64,000 bases of DNA from Eubacteriaceae bacterium CHKCI004 (lineage in GTDB: Bacteria; Bacillota; Clostridia; Lachnospirales; Lachnospiraceae): assembly GCA_900016875.1 (NCBI GenBank), contig FCNR01000050.1, forward strand, positions 1 through 64,000, read 5' to 3'. Below, one piece after another: positions 32,926-41,358 of the stretch. The translations under genes were made by a program, and so were the position numbers. Each line of letters begins with the position of its first letter. The stretch's first letter is position 1. Under the pieces are notes generated by a model. It made no database searches. It was not told the origin of the DNA and saw only the letters and a list, made by a program, of their open reading frames with translations.

Positions 32926-33261
32926 GTGCTGAATTTTATTTCCGTATCAGACGCGGTCAGATTGTGTTATGATAAAAAAGGAATACTTGTGGATGTCCGG
33001 CCGGAGGAAGAGTACAGGCAAGGGCATCTTCCAATGGCGGAAAATGTGCCGCTGGAAAGAATCATGCAGGGGGAGTACCAGCCAGGGAAAGAAAAACCGC
33101 TCTATCTGTACTGCGATACCGGCGCCAGCAGCCTGCTGGCGGCAAAAAAGCTGGCAGAGAGTGGCGTGGAGGCTTACAGTGTTGCCGGTGGGCTATCTTA
33201 TTACCGGGGCTATCTGGAAAAAGAGGAAGAAAAGCTGTGGAATATGGTCTACGTGGATTGA
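32926..33261 (+). CDS. Rhodanese-domain protein
   Basis: 111 residues, a single rhodanese domain. GILVDVRPEEEYRQGHLPMAENVPL is the typical N-terminal half (CH2A-like) and YLYCDTGASS is the active-site loop with the catalytic Cys. It would carry persulfide sulfur. GTG 32926 behind GAGG is preferred; an in-frame GTG at 32914 is an alternative. No sulfur genes are adjacent. Confidence 0.85.
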   Translation: MLNFISVSDAVRLCYDKKGILVDVRPEEEYRQGHLPMAENVPLERIMQGEYQPGKEKPLYLYCDTGASSLLAAKKLAESGVEAYSVAGGLSYYRGYLEKEEEKLWNMVYVD

Positions 33262-33386
33262 GAAGACAAGCGGCGGCGCCACAAATGGTTGGGAGTTGAC
33301 ACATTCCTGCGGAATCAGTAAAATACTTCTATATTATTGTATGTGCGATGATAAGACGCACCAAAACAGGATAAGATGGAGGAAGC

Positions 33387-34559
33387 ATGAAAGGCAGATA
33401 TGAATTTGTGGCGCCATGTCATTTTGGGCTGGAGGCAGTGAGCAAAAGGGAAATCAGCGATTTGGGATATGAAATTGTCCGGGTAGAGGACGGCAAAGTG
33501 ACTTTTACCGGGGATGCAGAGGCTCTGGTAAGAGCCAATATTTTTTTGAGGACAACCCAGAGAATTCTCTGGAAGGTGGCAGAGTTTCCTGCCCTGACCT
33601 TCGAGGAGCTGTTCCAGGGTATAAAAAATGTACCGTGGGAAGAATTTTTCCCGAAGGATGCCCGCTTCTGGGTGACCAAAGCGACTTCGGTGAAAAGCGC
33701 CCTGTTCAGTACTTCTGATATCCAGTCTGTTGCCAAAAAAGCCATGGTGGAAAGAATGAAGGAGCATTATCATATCGGTTGGTTTGCTGAGACCGGACAG
33801 GATTATCCGGTGCGTATTTCTATTTATAAGGACATGGTGACTGTGGGACTGGACACTTCCGGCGAGAGCCTGCATAAAAGAGGGTATCGGAAGATGGTCA
33901 GCAAGGCTCCCATCGAAGAGACGCTGGCGGCAGCGCTCATCAAACTGACTCCGTGGAGAAAAGACCGTATTTTGGTGGATCCTTTCTGCGGCAGCGGTAC
34001 ATTTCCTATCGAAGCGGCCATGATGGGCGCCGGCATCGCGCCGGGGATGAGGCGGACTTTCCAGGGGCAGCAGTGGACGAATCTCATTCCTCAGGAACTC
34101 TGGCAGAGAGGGTTTGAGGAGGCGCAGGATCTGGTGGATACCAGTGTGGAGATGGACATCCAGGGCTATGATATTGATCCGCTCATTGTAAAGGCCGCCC
34201 GTGAGAACGCCGGACGCGCCGGAGTGGCAGATCTGATTCATTTTCAGCAGAGACCGATACATAAGCTGCGGCATCCGAAAAAGTACGGATTTGTCATTAC
34301 TAATCCTCCTTACGGAGAGCGCATGGAGGATAAAGAGGACATGCCGGTGCTTTACCGGGAAATCGGCGAAGCGTTTTCTCATCTGGAGGGGTGGTCGGAA
34401 TACATTATCACTGCCTACGAGGACGCTGAGCGATACATTGGCAAAAAGGCAGATAAAAACCGGAAGATCTACAATGGCATGATGAAAACGTATTTCTATC
34501 AGTTCATGGGGCCGAAACCGCCGCGGCGGAAGAAGCCGGAGCAGGAAGGAAAGGTGTGA
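33387..34559 (+). CDS. THUMP-domain class I RNA methyltransferase (RlmL/YpsC-like)
   Basis: 390 residues. The N-terminal THUMP domain (about 1-160) is followed by a SAM methyltransferase domain with DPFCGSGTFPIEAAMMG (about 195) and the catalytic TNPPYGERM (about 307), as in N2-guanine methyltransferases of 23S rRNA. First of four closely spaced genes (next start 10 bases downstream). Confidence 0.88.
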   Translation: MKGRYEFVAPCHFGLEAVSKREISDLGYEIVRVEDGKVTFTGDAEALVRANIFLRTTQRILWKVAEFPALTFEELFQGIKNVPWEEFFPKDARFWVTKATSVKSALFSTSDIQSVAKKAMVERMKEHYHIGWFAETGQDYPVRISIYKDMVTVGLDTSGESLHKRGYRKMVSKAPIEETLAAALIKLTPWRKDRILVDPFCGSGTFPIEAAMMGAGIAPGMRRTFQGQQWTNLIPQELWQRGFEEAQDLVDTSVEMDIQGYDIDPLIVKAARENAGRAGVADLIHFQQRPIHKLRHPKKYGFVITNPPYGERMEDKEDMPVLYREIGEAFSHLEGWSEYIITAYEDAERYIGKKADKNRKIYNGMMKTYFYQFMGPKPPRRKKPEQEGKV

Positions 34560-34568
34560 AAAGATACA

Positions 34569-35153
34569 ATGAAAAAGAAATTGATATTTGCAACGGGAAA
34601 CGAAGGAAAAATGAGGGAAATCCGCCAGATTCTCGGAGATATGGATTATGAAATCCTTTCCATGAAAGAGGCGGGCGTTGACATCGATATCGTGGAGGAC
34701 GGAGAAACCTTTGAGGATAATGCCATCATCAAGGCAAAGGCCGTGATGGAAGCCACGGGCTGCCTGACGCTGGCGGATGATTCCGGACTGGAAATTGATT
34801 ATCTCAACAAAGAACCAGGCGTGCTTTCTGCCAGATATATGGGAGAAAACACATCTTACCGCATTAAAAATCAGATTCTTCTGGATCGTCTGCATGGCGT
34901 GCCGGCGGCAGTGCGGGGAGCGCGCTTTGTCTGCGTCATTGCCGCTGCATTTCCGGATGGACACATTGAGACGAGAAGAGCGACCATCGAAGGGCGTATT
35001 GCCGACGAGCCGGCCGGAGAAAACGGTTTTGGATACGATCCGATTTTCTATGTTCCGGAGCTGAAGAAAACGACCGCGGAACTTTCAGAGGAGGAAAAAA
35101 ATGCCATTAGCCACAGAGGCAAAGCCCTCAGAATGATAAAGGAGATTCTGTAA
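34569..35153 (+). CDS. rdgB: XTP/dITP pyrophosphatase (RdgB/HAM1)
   Basis: 194 residues. FATGNEGKMREI at the N terminus, TLADDSGLEIDYLN near 70, GENGFGYDPIFY near 150 and ISHRGKAL near 180 are the HAM1 signatures. It hydrolyses non-canonical purine triphosphates. Its TAA abuts the next ATG. Confidence 0.95.
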   Translation: MKKKLIFATGNEGKMREIRQILGDMDYEILSMKEAGVDIDIVEDGETFEDNAIIKAKAVMEATGCLTLADDSGLEIDYLNKEPGVLSARYMGENTSYRIKNQILLDRLHGVPAAVRGARFVCVIAAAFPDGHIETRRATIEGRIADEPAGENGFGYDPIFYVPELKKTTAELSEEEKNAISHRGKALRMIKEIL

Positions 35154-35660
35154 ATGAGAATTTTAGTAATCAGCGATTCCCATGGACGCAATGACGACGT
35201 GTCCGGCGTCATCCGGCAGGTTGGCCCCATCGACACACTGATTCACTGTGGAGATGTGGAACGCGGAGATGATTATATACGTTCCCTTGTAGACTGTCCG
35301 GTGTATATGGTTGCCGGAAACAATGATTACAATCTGGATCTTCCGCCGAAAATCATAACCAAGATCGGAAATTACCGGGTGATGATCGCGCACGGGCACA
35401 CCTATCATGTATACAGAGGCATTGACTATCTGAAAAAGGCTGCCAGAGAAGAAAAAGTGGATGTGGTCATGTTCGGACACACCCATGTTCCCTTTATTGA
35501 TATCGGCCATGATATCACCATCCTGAATCCGGGAAGCCTTTCCTATCCAAGACAGGCGGACAGAAAGCCTACGTTTCTTTTGATGGAAATTGACGAGAAC
35601 GGACAGGCACATTACGGACATGGCTATTATAAATCAAAGTTCAGCGAGCTTAGTATATAG
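35154..35660 (+). CDS. YfcE/MJ0936-family metallophosphoesterase
   Basis: 168 residues. The metal ligands of the calcineurin-like fold are present: VISDSHGR, HCGDVE, AGNNDYN, AHGHTYH and FGHTHVP. A small cytosolic phosphodiesterase; physiological substrate unknown. It starts directly after the rdgB stop, so the two are coupled, as in many clostridia. Confidence 0.93.
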   Translation: MRILVISDSHGRNDDVSGVIRQVGPIDTLIHCGDVERGDDYIRSLVDCPVYMVAGNNDYNLDLPPKIITKIGNYRVMIAHGHTYHVYRGIDYLKKAAREEKVDVVMFGHTHVPFIDIGHDITILNPGSLSYPRQADRKPTFLLMEIDENGQAHYGHGYYKSKFSELSI

Positions 35661-35672
35661 AAGGAGATGAAT

Positions 35673-37067
35673 ATGAAAAAAGGAGACATTTTAGAAGGAA
35701 AAGTCTTGAAAACGGAATTTCCCAACAAGGGAATTATATATATAGAAGAGAAAAAAGTGATCGTAAAAAATGCGCTGGAAGGACAGACAATTCGTTTTTC
35801 CGTCAGCAAAAAACGTAAAGACCGGGTGGAGGGACGCCTTCTGGAAGTACTTGAGCCATCATCGCTGGAGGCCGCATCACAGGACTGCGTCTGTCAGCAT
35901 TTTGGCATCTGCGGCGGCTGCGCCTATCAGCCCCTTCCCTACGAAGAGCAGCTTGCCCTGAAAAAACGCCAGGTGGAAGACCTTATCGAAAAAGCGGGAT
36001 TTGATTTCCCGGTGGAAGATATCTACGCCAGCCCGCTGGCCCGGGACTACCGCAACAAAATGGAATATACCTTCGGAGATGAGGAAAAAGACGGCCCGCT
36101 GGCGCTGGGCATGCACCGGAAGAACAGCTTTTACGATATAGTATCCTTAAAGGACTGTCACATTGCAGACCCGGATTTTATGGTCATTTTGCAGGCAGTC
36201 CTTCAATACTTTACATCCATCGGAGCGTCCTACTATCACAAAATGCGAAAGGAAGGATTCCTCCGCCATCTGGTGCTGCGCCGTTCCGTAAAGACCGGCG
36301 ATATCCTTGTCAATCTTGTCACCACCACCCAGTCGCAGCTGGACGATGAGACTTTTGTGAACCTTCTCACATCCGCCAAAACAGACGGCAGGATCGTGGG
36401 CATCCTGCATACGTTCAATGACAGCCCGGCGGACGTGGTGCAGAGCGACGAGACACGTCTCCTCTACGGACAGGATTATTTTTATGAGTACCTTCTGAAT
36501 ATGCGTTTTAAAATTTCTCCGTTCTCCTTCTTCCAGACCAACACTCTGGGCGCAGAGGTTCTTTACGAAAAAGTAGGAGAGTACGTGGGTGAGACAAAGG
36601 ACAAGCTCATCTACGACCTTTACACCGGCACCGGCACCATCGCCCAGATGATGGCGCTGTACGCCAGAAAAGTGGTCGGCGTGGAGATTGTCGAGGAAGC
36701 GGTGGAGGCCGCCCGACTCAACGCTGAGGATAACCATCTGACCAATTGTGAATTCATTGCCGGCGATGTCCTCAAGGTTGTGGATAACCTCACCGAAAAA
36801 CCGGACATGATCATCCTCGACCCGCCCCGCGACGGCGTGAACCCGAAAGCCCTCCGCAAGATCATCCGCTTTGGCGTCGACGAGATGGTCTATGTCAGCT
36901 GTAAGCCGACCAGCCTCATGCGCGACCTGGTCATGCTCCAGGAAGCCGGGTACGCGGTGAAGCGTTGCTGTCTGGTTGATATGTTCCCGGGGACAACGGG
37001 GGTGGAGACGGTGTGTCTGCTTTCTCGCAAAGGCCAGACAGCTAATCAATTTAACATTTCCAAATAG
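35673..37067 (+). CDS. 23S rRNA (uracil-5-)-methyltransferase RlmD/RumA-like
   Basis: 464 residues of the TrmA/RumA family. An N-terminal TRAM domain (EGKVLKTEFPNKGIIYIEEK) precedes a four-Cys Fe-S cluster (CVCQHFGICGGCAYQ, then a distal Cys near 165). The SAM fold has DLYTGTGTIAQMMA, DPPRDGV and the catalytic YVSCKPTS. ATG 35673 has proper spacing from AAGGAG; ATG 35667 does not. Terminator follows. Confidence 0.93.
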   Translation: MKKGDILEGKVLKTEFPNKGIIYIEEKKVIVKNALEGQTIRFSVSKKRKDRVEGRLLEVLEPSSLEAASQDCVCQHFGICGGCAYQPLPYEEQLALKKRQVEDLIEKAGFDFPVEDIYASPLARDYRNKMEYTFGDEEKDGPLALGMHRKNSFYDIVSLKDCHIADPDFMVILQAVLQYFTSIGASYYHKMRKEGFLRHLVLRRSVKTGDILVNLVTTTQSQLDDETFVNLLTSAKTDGRIVGILHTFNDSPADVVQSDETRLLYGQDYFYEYLLNMRFKISPFSFFQTNTLGAEVLYEKVGEYVGETKDKLIYDLYTGTGTIAQMMALYARKVVGVEIVEEAVEAARLNAEDNHLTNCEFIAGDVLKVVDNLTEKPDMIILDPPRDGVNPKALRKIIRFGVDEMVYVSCKPTSLMRDLVMLQEAGYAVKRCCLVDMFPGTTGVETVCLLSRKGQTANQFNISK

Positions 37068-37117
37068 TTACGCATTGCGTAGCTGATGAAATCCATATTT
37101 ATAATGATCGGATATAA

Positions 37118-37160
37118 GACCTGCGGTTATCTTAAATAAAGTAACCGCGGGTCTTTTTTT
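37118..37160 (+). terminator. Terminator after rlmD-like gene
   Basis: GACctGCGGTTA / TAACCGCgGGTC stem followed by seven T. Confidence 0.88.
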
Positions 37161-37238
37161 GTATCTTCCAAAATGTTATGATAAGCATGACAGACAGTTG
37201 TCATGTTTGGATTGTTATGATACAGGCAGGAGGGGAAA

Positions 37239-38501
37239 ATGAAAACAGATCGGCTGATTGGTATTTTGTCGGTTCTTTTGCAGAAGGAGAAATGCACCGC
37301 TCCGGAGCTGGCGGAGAGGTTTGAGGTTTCAAGGAGAACGATTAACCGGGATATAGAGGCGCTGTGCAGGGCAGGGATACCTATCTGTACCATGCAGGGA
37401 GTCGGCGGTGGTATCCGCATTATGAACGGATACCGGATGGACAGGACATTGTTGACTTCCAGGGATATGCAAATGATTCTGGCGGGACTGCGCAGTCTGG
37501 ACAGTGTCAGTGGAAGCAGTTATTACAGGCAGTTAATGGAAAAACTGCAGGTGGGCGGAGCGGATTTTGTCAGTGGCAGGGATTCCGTGCTCATCGATCT
37601 GTCCTCGTGGTATAAGGAATCCCTGGCTCCCAAAATCACACTGATCCAGGATGCCATTGCCGAAAGAAAGCGGATTACATTTCATTATTACGCGCCGGGA
37701 GGAGAGAGTGTCCGGCAGGTGGAGCCATATTATCTGGTGTTCAAATGGTCCAGCTGGTATGTGTGGGGATGGTGTCTGACGCGAAAGGATTTCCGGTTAT
37801 TTAAACTGAACCGGCTGGAACATTTAAAAATGCTGGAGGAAGGTTTTGCACCCAGGCAAGTGCCGATGCCGGATTTGTCCAATGAGAGAATCTTTCCGGC
37901 AAATATCCGGGTAAAGGTGATTTTTGATCCCGATGCAAAATGGAGGCTGGTAGAAGAGTTCGGTCCCGGATGTTTTGAGGAGCAGGAAGACGGGCGCCTT
38001 CTGTTTCAGATGGATTATACCGACGAGGAATCCCTGCTGAGCTGGCTGCTGACCTTTGGAGCGAAGGCGGAGGTTCTGGAGCCGGAAACAATAAAGGAAA
38101 AATTGCTGAGAACGGCGGAAGGCATGATGTACATTTACCGAAAAGGAGGAAAGCTGATGGCACAAAAGGAACTGGCGCTTTATGTGGCGGAACAGCTGGA
38201 GCCGCTGGGAGACATCCGATATATTCCCATGATGGGCGGCTGGCTGTTTTATTATCGGGAAAAGCTGATCGGAGGAATATATGAAGATGGATTTGCCGTG
38301 AAGGACACCCCGGCTTCCAGAAGGTTTATGCCGGACTGCCGGGATGAGGTGTGGGAAAATACCCCGGCGGCTCTGCTGCCCTGCACTATTTTGGAAGACA
38401 GTGGGAAGCTGTGTCAGATGGTAAGGGAAATGTATCCGGAACTTCCGGCTCCGAAGGCGAAGAAACCGGGAAAAAGAAGGAGGAAATCAGATGGCATTTG
38501 A
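37239..38501 (+). CDS. WYL-domain (YafY-type) regulator fused to a TfoX-N domain
   Basis: 420 residues. HTH (about 1-60: RLIGILSVLLQKEKCTAPEL, FEVSRRTINRDIEAL), then a WYL domain (about 140-240: FHYYAPGGESVRQVEPYYLVF) and WCX-like region to about 300. The last 115 residues (MMGGWLFYYREKLIGGIYEDGFAVKD) match the TfoX N-terminal domain, normally a separate small protein. The fusion frame contains a strong internal Shine-Dalgarno (AAAAGGAGG) and an in-frame ATG at 38157, so a free TfoX-like protein may also be made. It overlaps the GyrI-like gene by 11 bases. Confidence 0.85.
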   Translation: MKTDRLIGILSVLLQKEKCTAPELAERFEVSRRTINRDIEALCRAGIPICTMQGVGGGIRIMNGYRMDRTLLTSRDMQMILAGLRSLDSVSGSSYYRQLMEKLQVGGADFVSGRDSVLIDLSSWYKESLAPKITLIQDAIAERKRITFHYYAPGGESVRQVEPYYLVFKWSSWYVWGWCLTRKDFRLFKLNRLEHLKMLEEGFAPRQVPMPDLSNERIFPANIRVKVIFDPDAKWRLVEEFGPGCFEEQEDGRLLFQMDYTDEESLLSWLLTFGAKAEVLEPETIKEKLLRTAEGMMYIYRKGGKLMAQKELALYVAEQLEPLGDIRYIPMMGGWLFYYREKLIGGIYEDGFAVKDTPASRRFMPDCRDEVWENTPAALLPCTILEDSGKLCQMVREMYPELPAPKAKKPGKRRRKSDGI

Positions 38502-39123
38502 TTATAAGAAAGAATACAAAGAATTTTATCTTCCGGGCAGGAAACCCCAGATCATAGAGGTTCCGAAAATGAACTTTATTGCAGTCAGAGGAATGGGCGA
38601 TCCCAATGAGGAGGGCGGCGCTTATAAAGAATCCATCAGCCTTCTGTACGGCATTGCATTTACCATTAAAATGAGCAAGAAGGGCAGCCATCAGATAGAA
38701 GGATATTTCGATTATGTGGTGCCGCCGCTGGAGGGCTTCTGGAAACAGGAAGGCGTTCAGGGAATGGATTATGAGCGAAAAGATAAACTGCAGTGGATTT
38801 CAGTCATCCGCCTGCCGGATTTCGTGCAGAAAGAGGATGTTGACTGGGCAGTTGCGGAGGCAGAGCGAAAGAAAAAACAGGACTATTCCAAAGTGGAATT
38901 TCTTACCATAGAAGAAGGGCTGTGCGTCCAGTGCATGCATATCGGAGCTTTCGATGACGAGCCGGCGACCGTTGATCTGATGAATACATTTCTTGAAGAA
39001 AACGGTTATGTAAATGATTTTTCCGATGACCGGATGCATCATGAGATTTATTTGTCCGACGCCAGACGCGTCCCGGCGGATAGATGGAGGACGGTGGTGC
39101 GGCATCCGGTGATAAAGGTGTGA
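38491..39123 (+). CDS. GyrI-like small-molecule-binding domain protein
   Basis: 210 residues. IIEVPKMNFIAVRGMGDPNE near residue 19 and a repeated GyrI-like half (VEFLTIEEGLCVQCMHIGAFDDEP, then HHEIYLSDARRV) match the family of stand-alone GyrI/SOUL-type effector-binding proteins. Cytosolic. Overlaps the WYL-TfoX gene, so the two probably form one sensing unit. Confidence 0.82.
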   Translation: MAFDYKKEYKEFYLPGRKPQIIEVPKMNFIAVRGMGDPNEEGGAYKESISLLYGIAFTIKMSKKGSHQIEGYFDYVVPPLEGFWKQEGVQGMDYERKDKLQWISVIRLPDFVQKEDVDWAVAEAERKKKQDYSKVEFLTIEEGLCVQCMHIGAFDDEPATVDLMNTFLEENGYVNDFSDDRMHHEIYLSDARRVPADRWRTVVRHPVIKV

Positions 39124-39143
39124 CGGATTAAAATATGTTTTGT

Positions 39144-39482
39144 TTAGTCATTAAGTTCTGCAAGCATGATTTGTTCCAGACGAGTTATATCTGGAAACAC
39201 AACTTTTTTTCCTCTTGCATGAAGATGACGAAGTCGTTTCATGTTGGTGCTGACTTCTTTGTGGATGGAGTGTTTTACAGGTACGGGGTTGTTATTAGAT
39301 CGAAATTTTTCCACACGGGTACTTAATGGGACCATCCACAGCAGGGAGGTTTTTGTGTCACGGAGACAATAAAAGGTAGGACGATATGTGCCGTTTTCTT
39401 TATTCTGCATTAGACTGCTGTCGTGCACTTTTTCGAAATATTCGTCTTTAATATGGTAAACATAACCTTCCTGATAAATCAT
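39144..39482 (-). CDS. Type III toxin-antitoxin endoribonuclease toxin (CptN/ToxN-like)
   Basis: 112 residues. GYVYHIKDEYFEKVHDSSLMQ, then GTYRPTFYCLRDTK and LLWMVPLSTRVEKFR, resemble the N-terminal half of CptN/ToxN RNases. The region after about residue 65 diverges and is shorter than usual for ToxN (around 170), so the toxin may be truncated or of a short variant. Context is decisive: upstream on the same strand stand a perfect promoter, two 46-base non-coding repeats and a terminator, with the toxin ATG 12 bases beyond the T-run behind GGGAGGA. That is the type III (RNA antitoxin) arrangement. Confidence 0.65.
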   Translation of the reverse strand: MIYQEGYVYHIKDEYFEKVHDSSLMQNKENGTYRPTFYCLRDTKTSLLWMVPLSTRVEKFRSNNNPVPVKHSIHKEVSTNMKRLRHLHARGKKVVFPDITRLEQIMLAELND

Positions 39483-39493
39483 TTTTCCTCCCT

Positions 39494-39523
39494 ATAAAAA
39501 TCAGCCCTGCCATGCAGCAGGGC
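39494..39523 (-). terminator. Terminator between antitoxin RNA and toxin
   Basis: GCCCTGC / GCAGGGC stem then TTTTTAT on the minus strand, with the toxin start 12 bases further on. Partial read-through sets the antitoxin:toxin ratio in type III systems. Confidence 0.8.
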
Positions 39524-39536
39524 CGAGAATTTTCAA

Positions 39537-39628
39537 GCCGGACATTTATTAGACGCTTCCGGTGAGCGAACCATATTTTCGAGCCGTTCATTTATAGGCC
39601 GCCAGCGGTAAGCGGACAATATTTTCGA
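39537..39628 (-). repeat. Two 46-base tandem repeats of the antitoxin RNA
   Basis: Copies at 39583-39628 and 39537-39582. Identical blocks are TCGAAAATAT, CGCT-ACCG, AATAAATG-like and CGGC ends, with compensating differences in between. Confidence 0.8.
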
Positions 39629-39654
39629 TGACAGGAATCCCTGTCTCTATCATT

Positions 39655-39683
39655 ATTATATGTTTTCACATGAAATATGTCAA
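39655..39683 (-). promoter_or_regulatory. Consensus promoter of the antitoxin RNA
   Basis: Minus strand: -35 TTGACA (39678-39683), a 17-base spacer and -10 TATAAT (39655-39660), both perfect. It points into the 46-base repeats. Confidence 0.88.
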
Positions 39684-39842
39684 TGAAAATAAGAAAAAAA
39701 TATAGTATAAAGAATGTAATGATGATAAGAATATTGTGCATGAACGTGGTTATATTTGATTTGACGGCATAAAACAAGAATAATTTCATCACCGGTTTGC
39801 GGTCATACGCAGACCGGTTTTTTCTTTTTACGGGAAAATGTA

Positions 39843-39894
39843 TTGACAAAGCGACATGCGTGTTGCATAATATAAAAAACGACGTATATGTCGC
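39843..39894 (+). promoter_or_regulatory. TetR promoter and probable operator
   Basis: -35 TTGACA (39843-39848), a 17-base spacer and -10 CATAAT (39866-39871). GCGACAT (39851-39857) and its inverted copy ATGTCGC (39888-39894) bracket the -10, suggesting autorepression. Confidence 0.65.
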
Positions 39895-39925
39895 AAAAAT
39901 GAAAGCTGGAAATGAGGGCTGGAAG

Positions 39926-40504
39926 ATGGGAAAAAAGGGTGATGAGACCAGGAGGATGATCCGGGAAAAGGCAGCCGGGCTGTTTGCACAAAGAGGTTTT
40001 AAAAATGTAACGATGAACGATATTTGTCAGGTAACAGGATTGAGCAGAGGCGGGCTGTACAGGCATTATGACAGCACAAAACAGATTTTCTCAGAGATTG
40101 TGGATGAATTGATGCAGGCACAGGATAATGAACTATCGGAGAAGATGAAGGCAGAGCTTCCGGCGACGCAGATTCTTGACGAGATTCTGGAACGATATCG
40201 TCAGGAGATGATGGACGGAGAAGCGTCTTTGAGTGTGGCAATTTATGAATATTACAGTGGCAGCGCGACAGATGATCGGGAGAATCTGCTCTCAAAGCAG
40301 TATGAGTATTCGGTGGAGATGTGGAGCGCTTTTATATCTTATGGTATAAAACGGGGAGAGTTTAAGGAGACGGATGCCAGAGAGCTTATTGATATTCTTC
40401 TGTTTGCTTATCAGGGAGTGCGGATGTACAGCACCATTATGCCTCTGGATGAGCAGATACCGGTGCGGATCATTCATCATGTAAAAAAGATATTAACCAT
40501 GTAA
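39926..40504 (+). CDS. TetR/AcrR-family transcriptional regulator
   Basis: 192 residues from ATG 39926 (ATG 39899 is possible). The N-terminal HTH runs from TRRMIREKAAGLFAQRGFKN to TMNDICQVTGLSRGGLYRHYDSTKQIF. The C-terminal ligand domain is typical and unassigned. The promoter carries an inverted GCGACAT repeat. Target genes are unclear; the nucleoside phosphorylase gene follows 83 bases later. Confidence 0.88.
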   Translation: MGKKGDETRRMIREKAAGLFAQRGFKNVTMNDICQVTGLSRGGLYRHYDSTKQIFSEIVDELMQAQDNELSEKMKAELPATQILDEILERYRQEMMDGEASLSVAIYEYYSGSATDDRENLLSKQYEYSVEMWSAFISYGIKRGEFKETDARELIDILLFAYQGVRMYSTIMPLDEQIPVRIIHHVKKILTM

Positions 40505-40587
40505 AGAGAACATTAATTATACAAAGAGGATACTAACTATGCAATAATGATATATAATCATCATAGAAACAGAGCAGGAGGCAGGGA

Positions 40588-41349
40588 ATGGGAACTGTTT
40601 TTTATAATTATCCAAAAGAAAAGAGTGCGTTTATTAATCCGGAAGATGTAACAAAGAGAAATGCGGATTTTCCTGAGAGGTGTGTCTCCACATTTTCTGA
40701 AAATATTATCAATAAATTTGCTTCTCTGGATGGTGTGGAGGTTATAGATTATCTATACACGGCCAATGGGCGAACTCCTGTTTATCAGTTTATTTACAGG
40801 GATACTCCTATTGCTTTTTATTTGTCGAGAGTCGGAGCGCCTGCCTGCGCTGCCGGGCTGGAAGAAGTGATTGCCATGGGAGCAAAGAAAATTCTGCTGT
40901 TTGGAAGCTGCGGGATTTTAAATCGTGCTGCCGATGATAAGATTATTATTCCGGTATCTGCGGTTCGTGATGAAGGTACCAGCTATCATTATCTGGAGGC
41001 GGCAGATGAGGTATCTGCCGACGCAGACGTCATTGAGAGACTGACAGCATGCATTGAGAGATGCGGGCATCCGCATGTCAAAGGAAAAACCTGGACCACC
41101 GATGCCATTTACCGTGAAACTGCTGAGGTGATTGCGGAGAGGAAAGAGACGGGCTGCCTCTGCGTGGAAATGGAATGCGCGGCAGCCATGGCAGTGGCGA
41201 AGTTCCGGGATATTCCTTTTGCTCAATTTCTGTATGGCGCGGACAATCTGGACAGCGATAGCTGGGAGTCGCGGGACTTGACAGAATACGGGTTGTCCGG
41301 CGCCGAAAAATATATGGCCCTGGCTTTAGAGGGAGTGCTTGCGCTTTAG
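40588..41349 (+). CDS. Nucleoside phosphorylase (uridine phosphorylase-like)
   Basis: 253 residues of the PNP/UDP superfamily. GAPACAAGLEEVIAMGAKKILLFG near 87 (phosphate and ribose pocket) and CLCVEMECAAAMAVAKFRDIPF near 190 are the hallmark motifs. It would split a nucleoside with phosphate into base and ribose-1-phosphate; base specificity is uncertain. The ATG follows GCAGGAGGCAGG. Confidence 0.85.
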   Translation: MGTVFYNYPKEKSAFINPEDVTKRNADFPERCVSTFSENIINKFASLDGVEVIDYLYTANGRTPVYQFIYRDTPIAFYLSRVGAPACAAGLEEVIAMGAKKILLFGSCGILNRAADDKIIIPVSAVRDEGTSYHYLEAADEVSADADVIERLTACIERCGHPHVKGKTWTTDAIYRETAEVIAERKETGCLCVEMECAAAMAVAKFRDIPFAQFLYGADNLDSDSWESRDLTEYGLSGAEKYMALALEGVLAL

Positions 41350-41358
41350 CGAAAAGCC

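Larger units (their letters stand above)
39494..39648 (-). ncRNA. Type III antitoxin RNA (tandem-repeat RNA)
   Basis: Predicted transcript of about 155 bases, from about 39648 to the terminator at 39494-39523. It has a 5' hairpin GACAGG/CCTGTC (39630-39645) and two full 46-base repeats starting TCGAAAATAT. A partial third (TTGAAAATT) runs into the terminator. In this family the toxin cuts the repeats and each unit binds it as a pseudoknot. The class is inferred from architecture. Confidence 0.65.

Noticed and set aside
33315-34964. Long ORF antisense to the RNA methyltransferase and rdgB
   Set aside because: Shadow frame spanning two well-supported genes.
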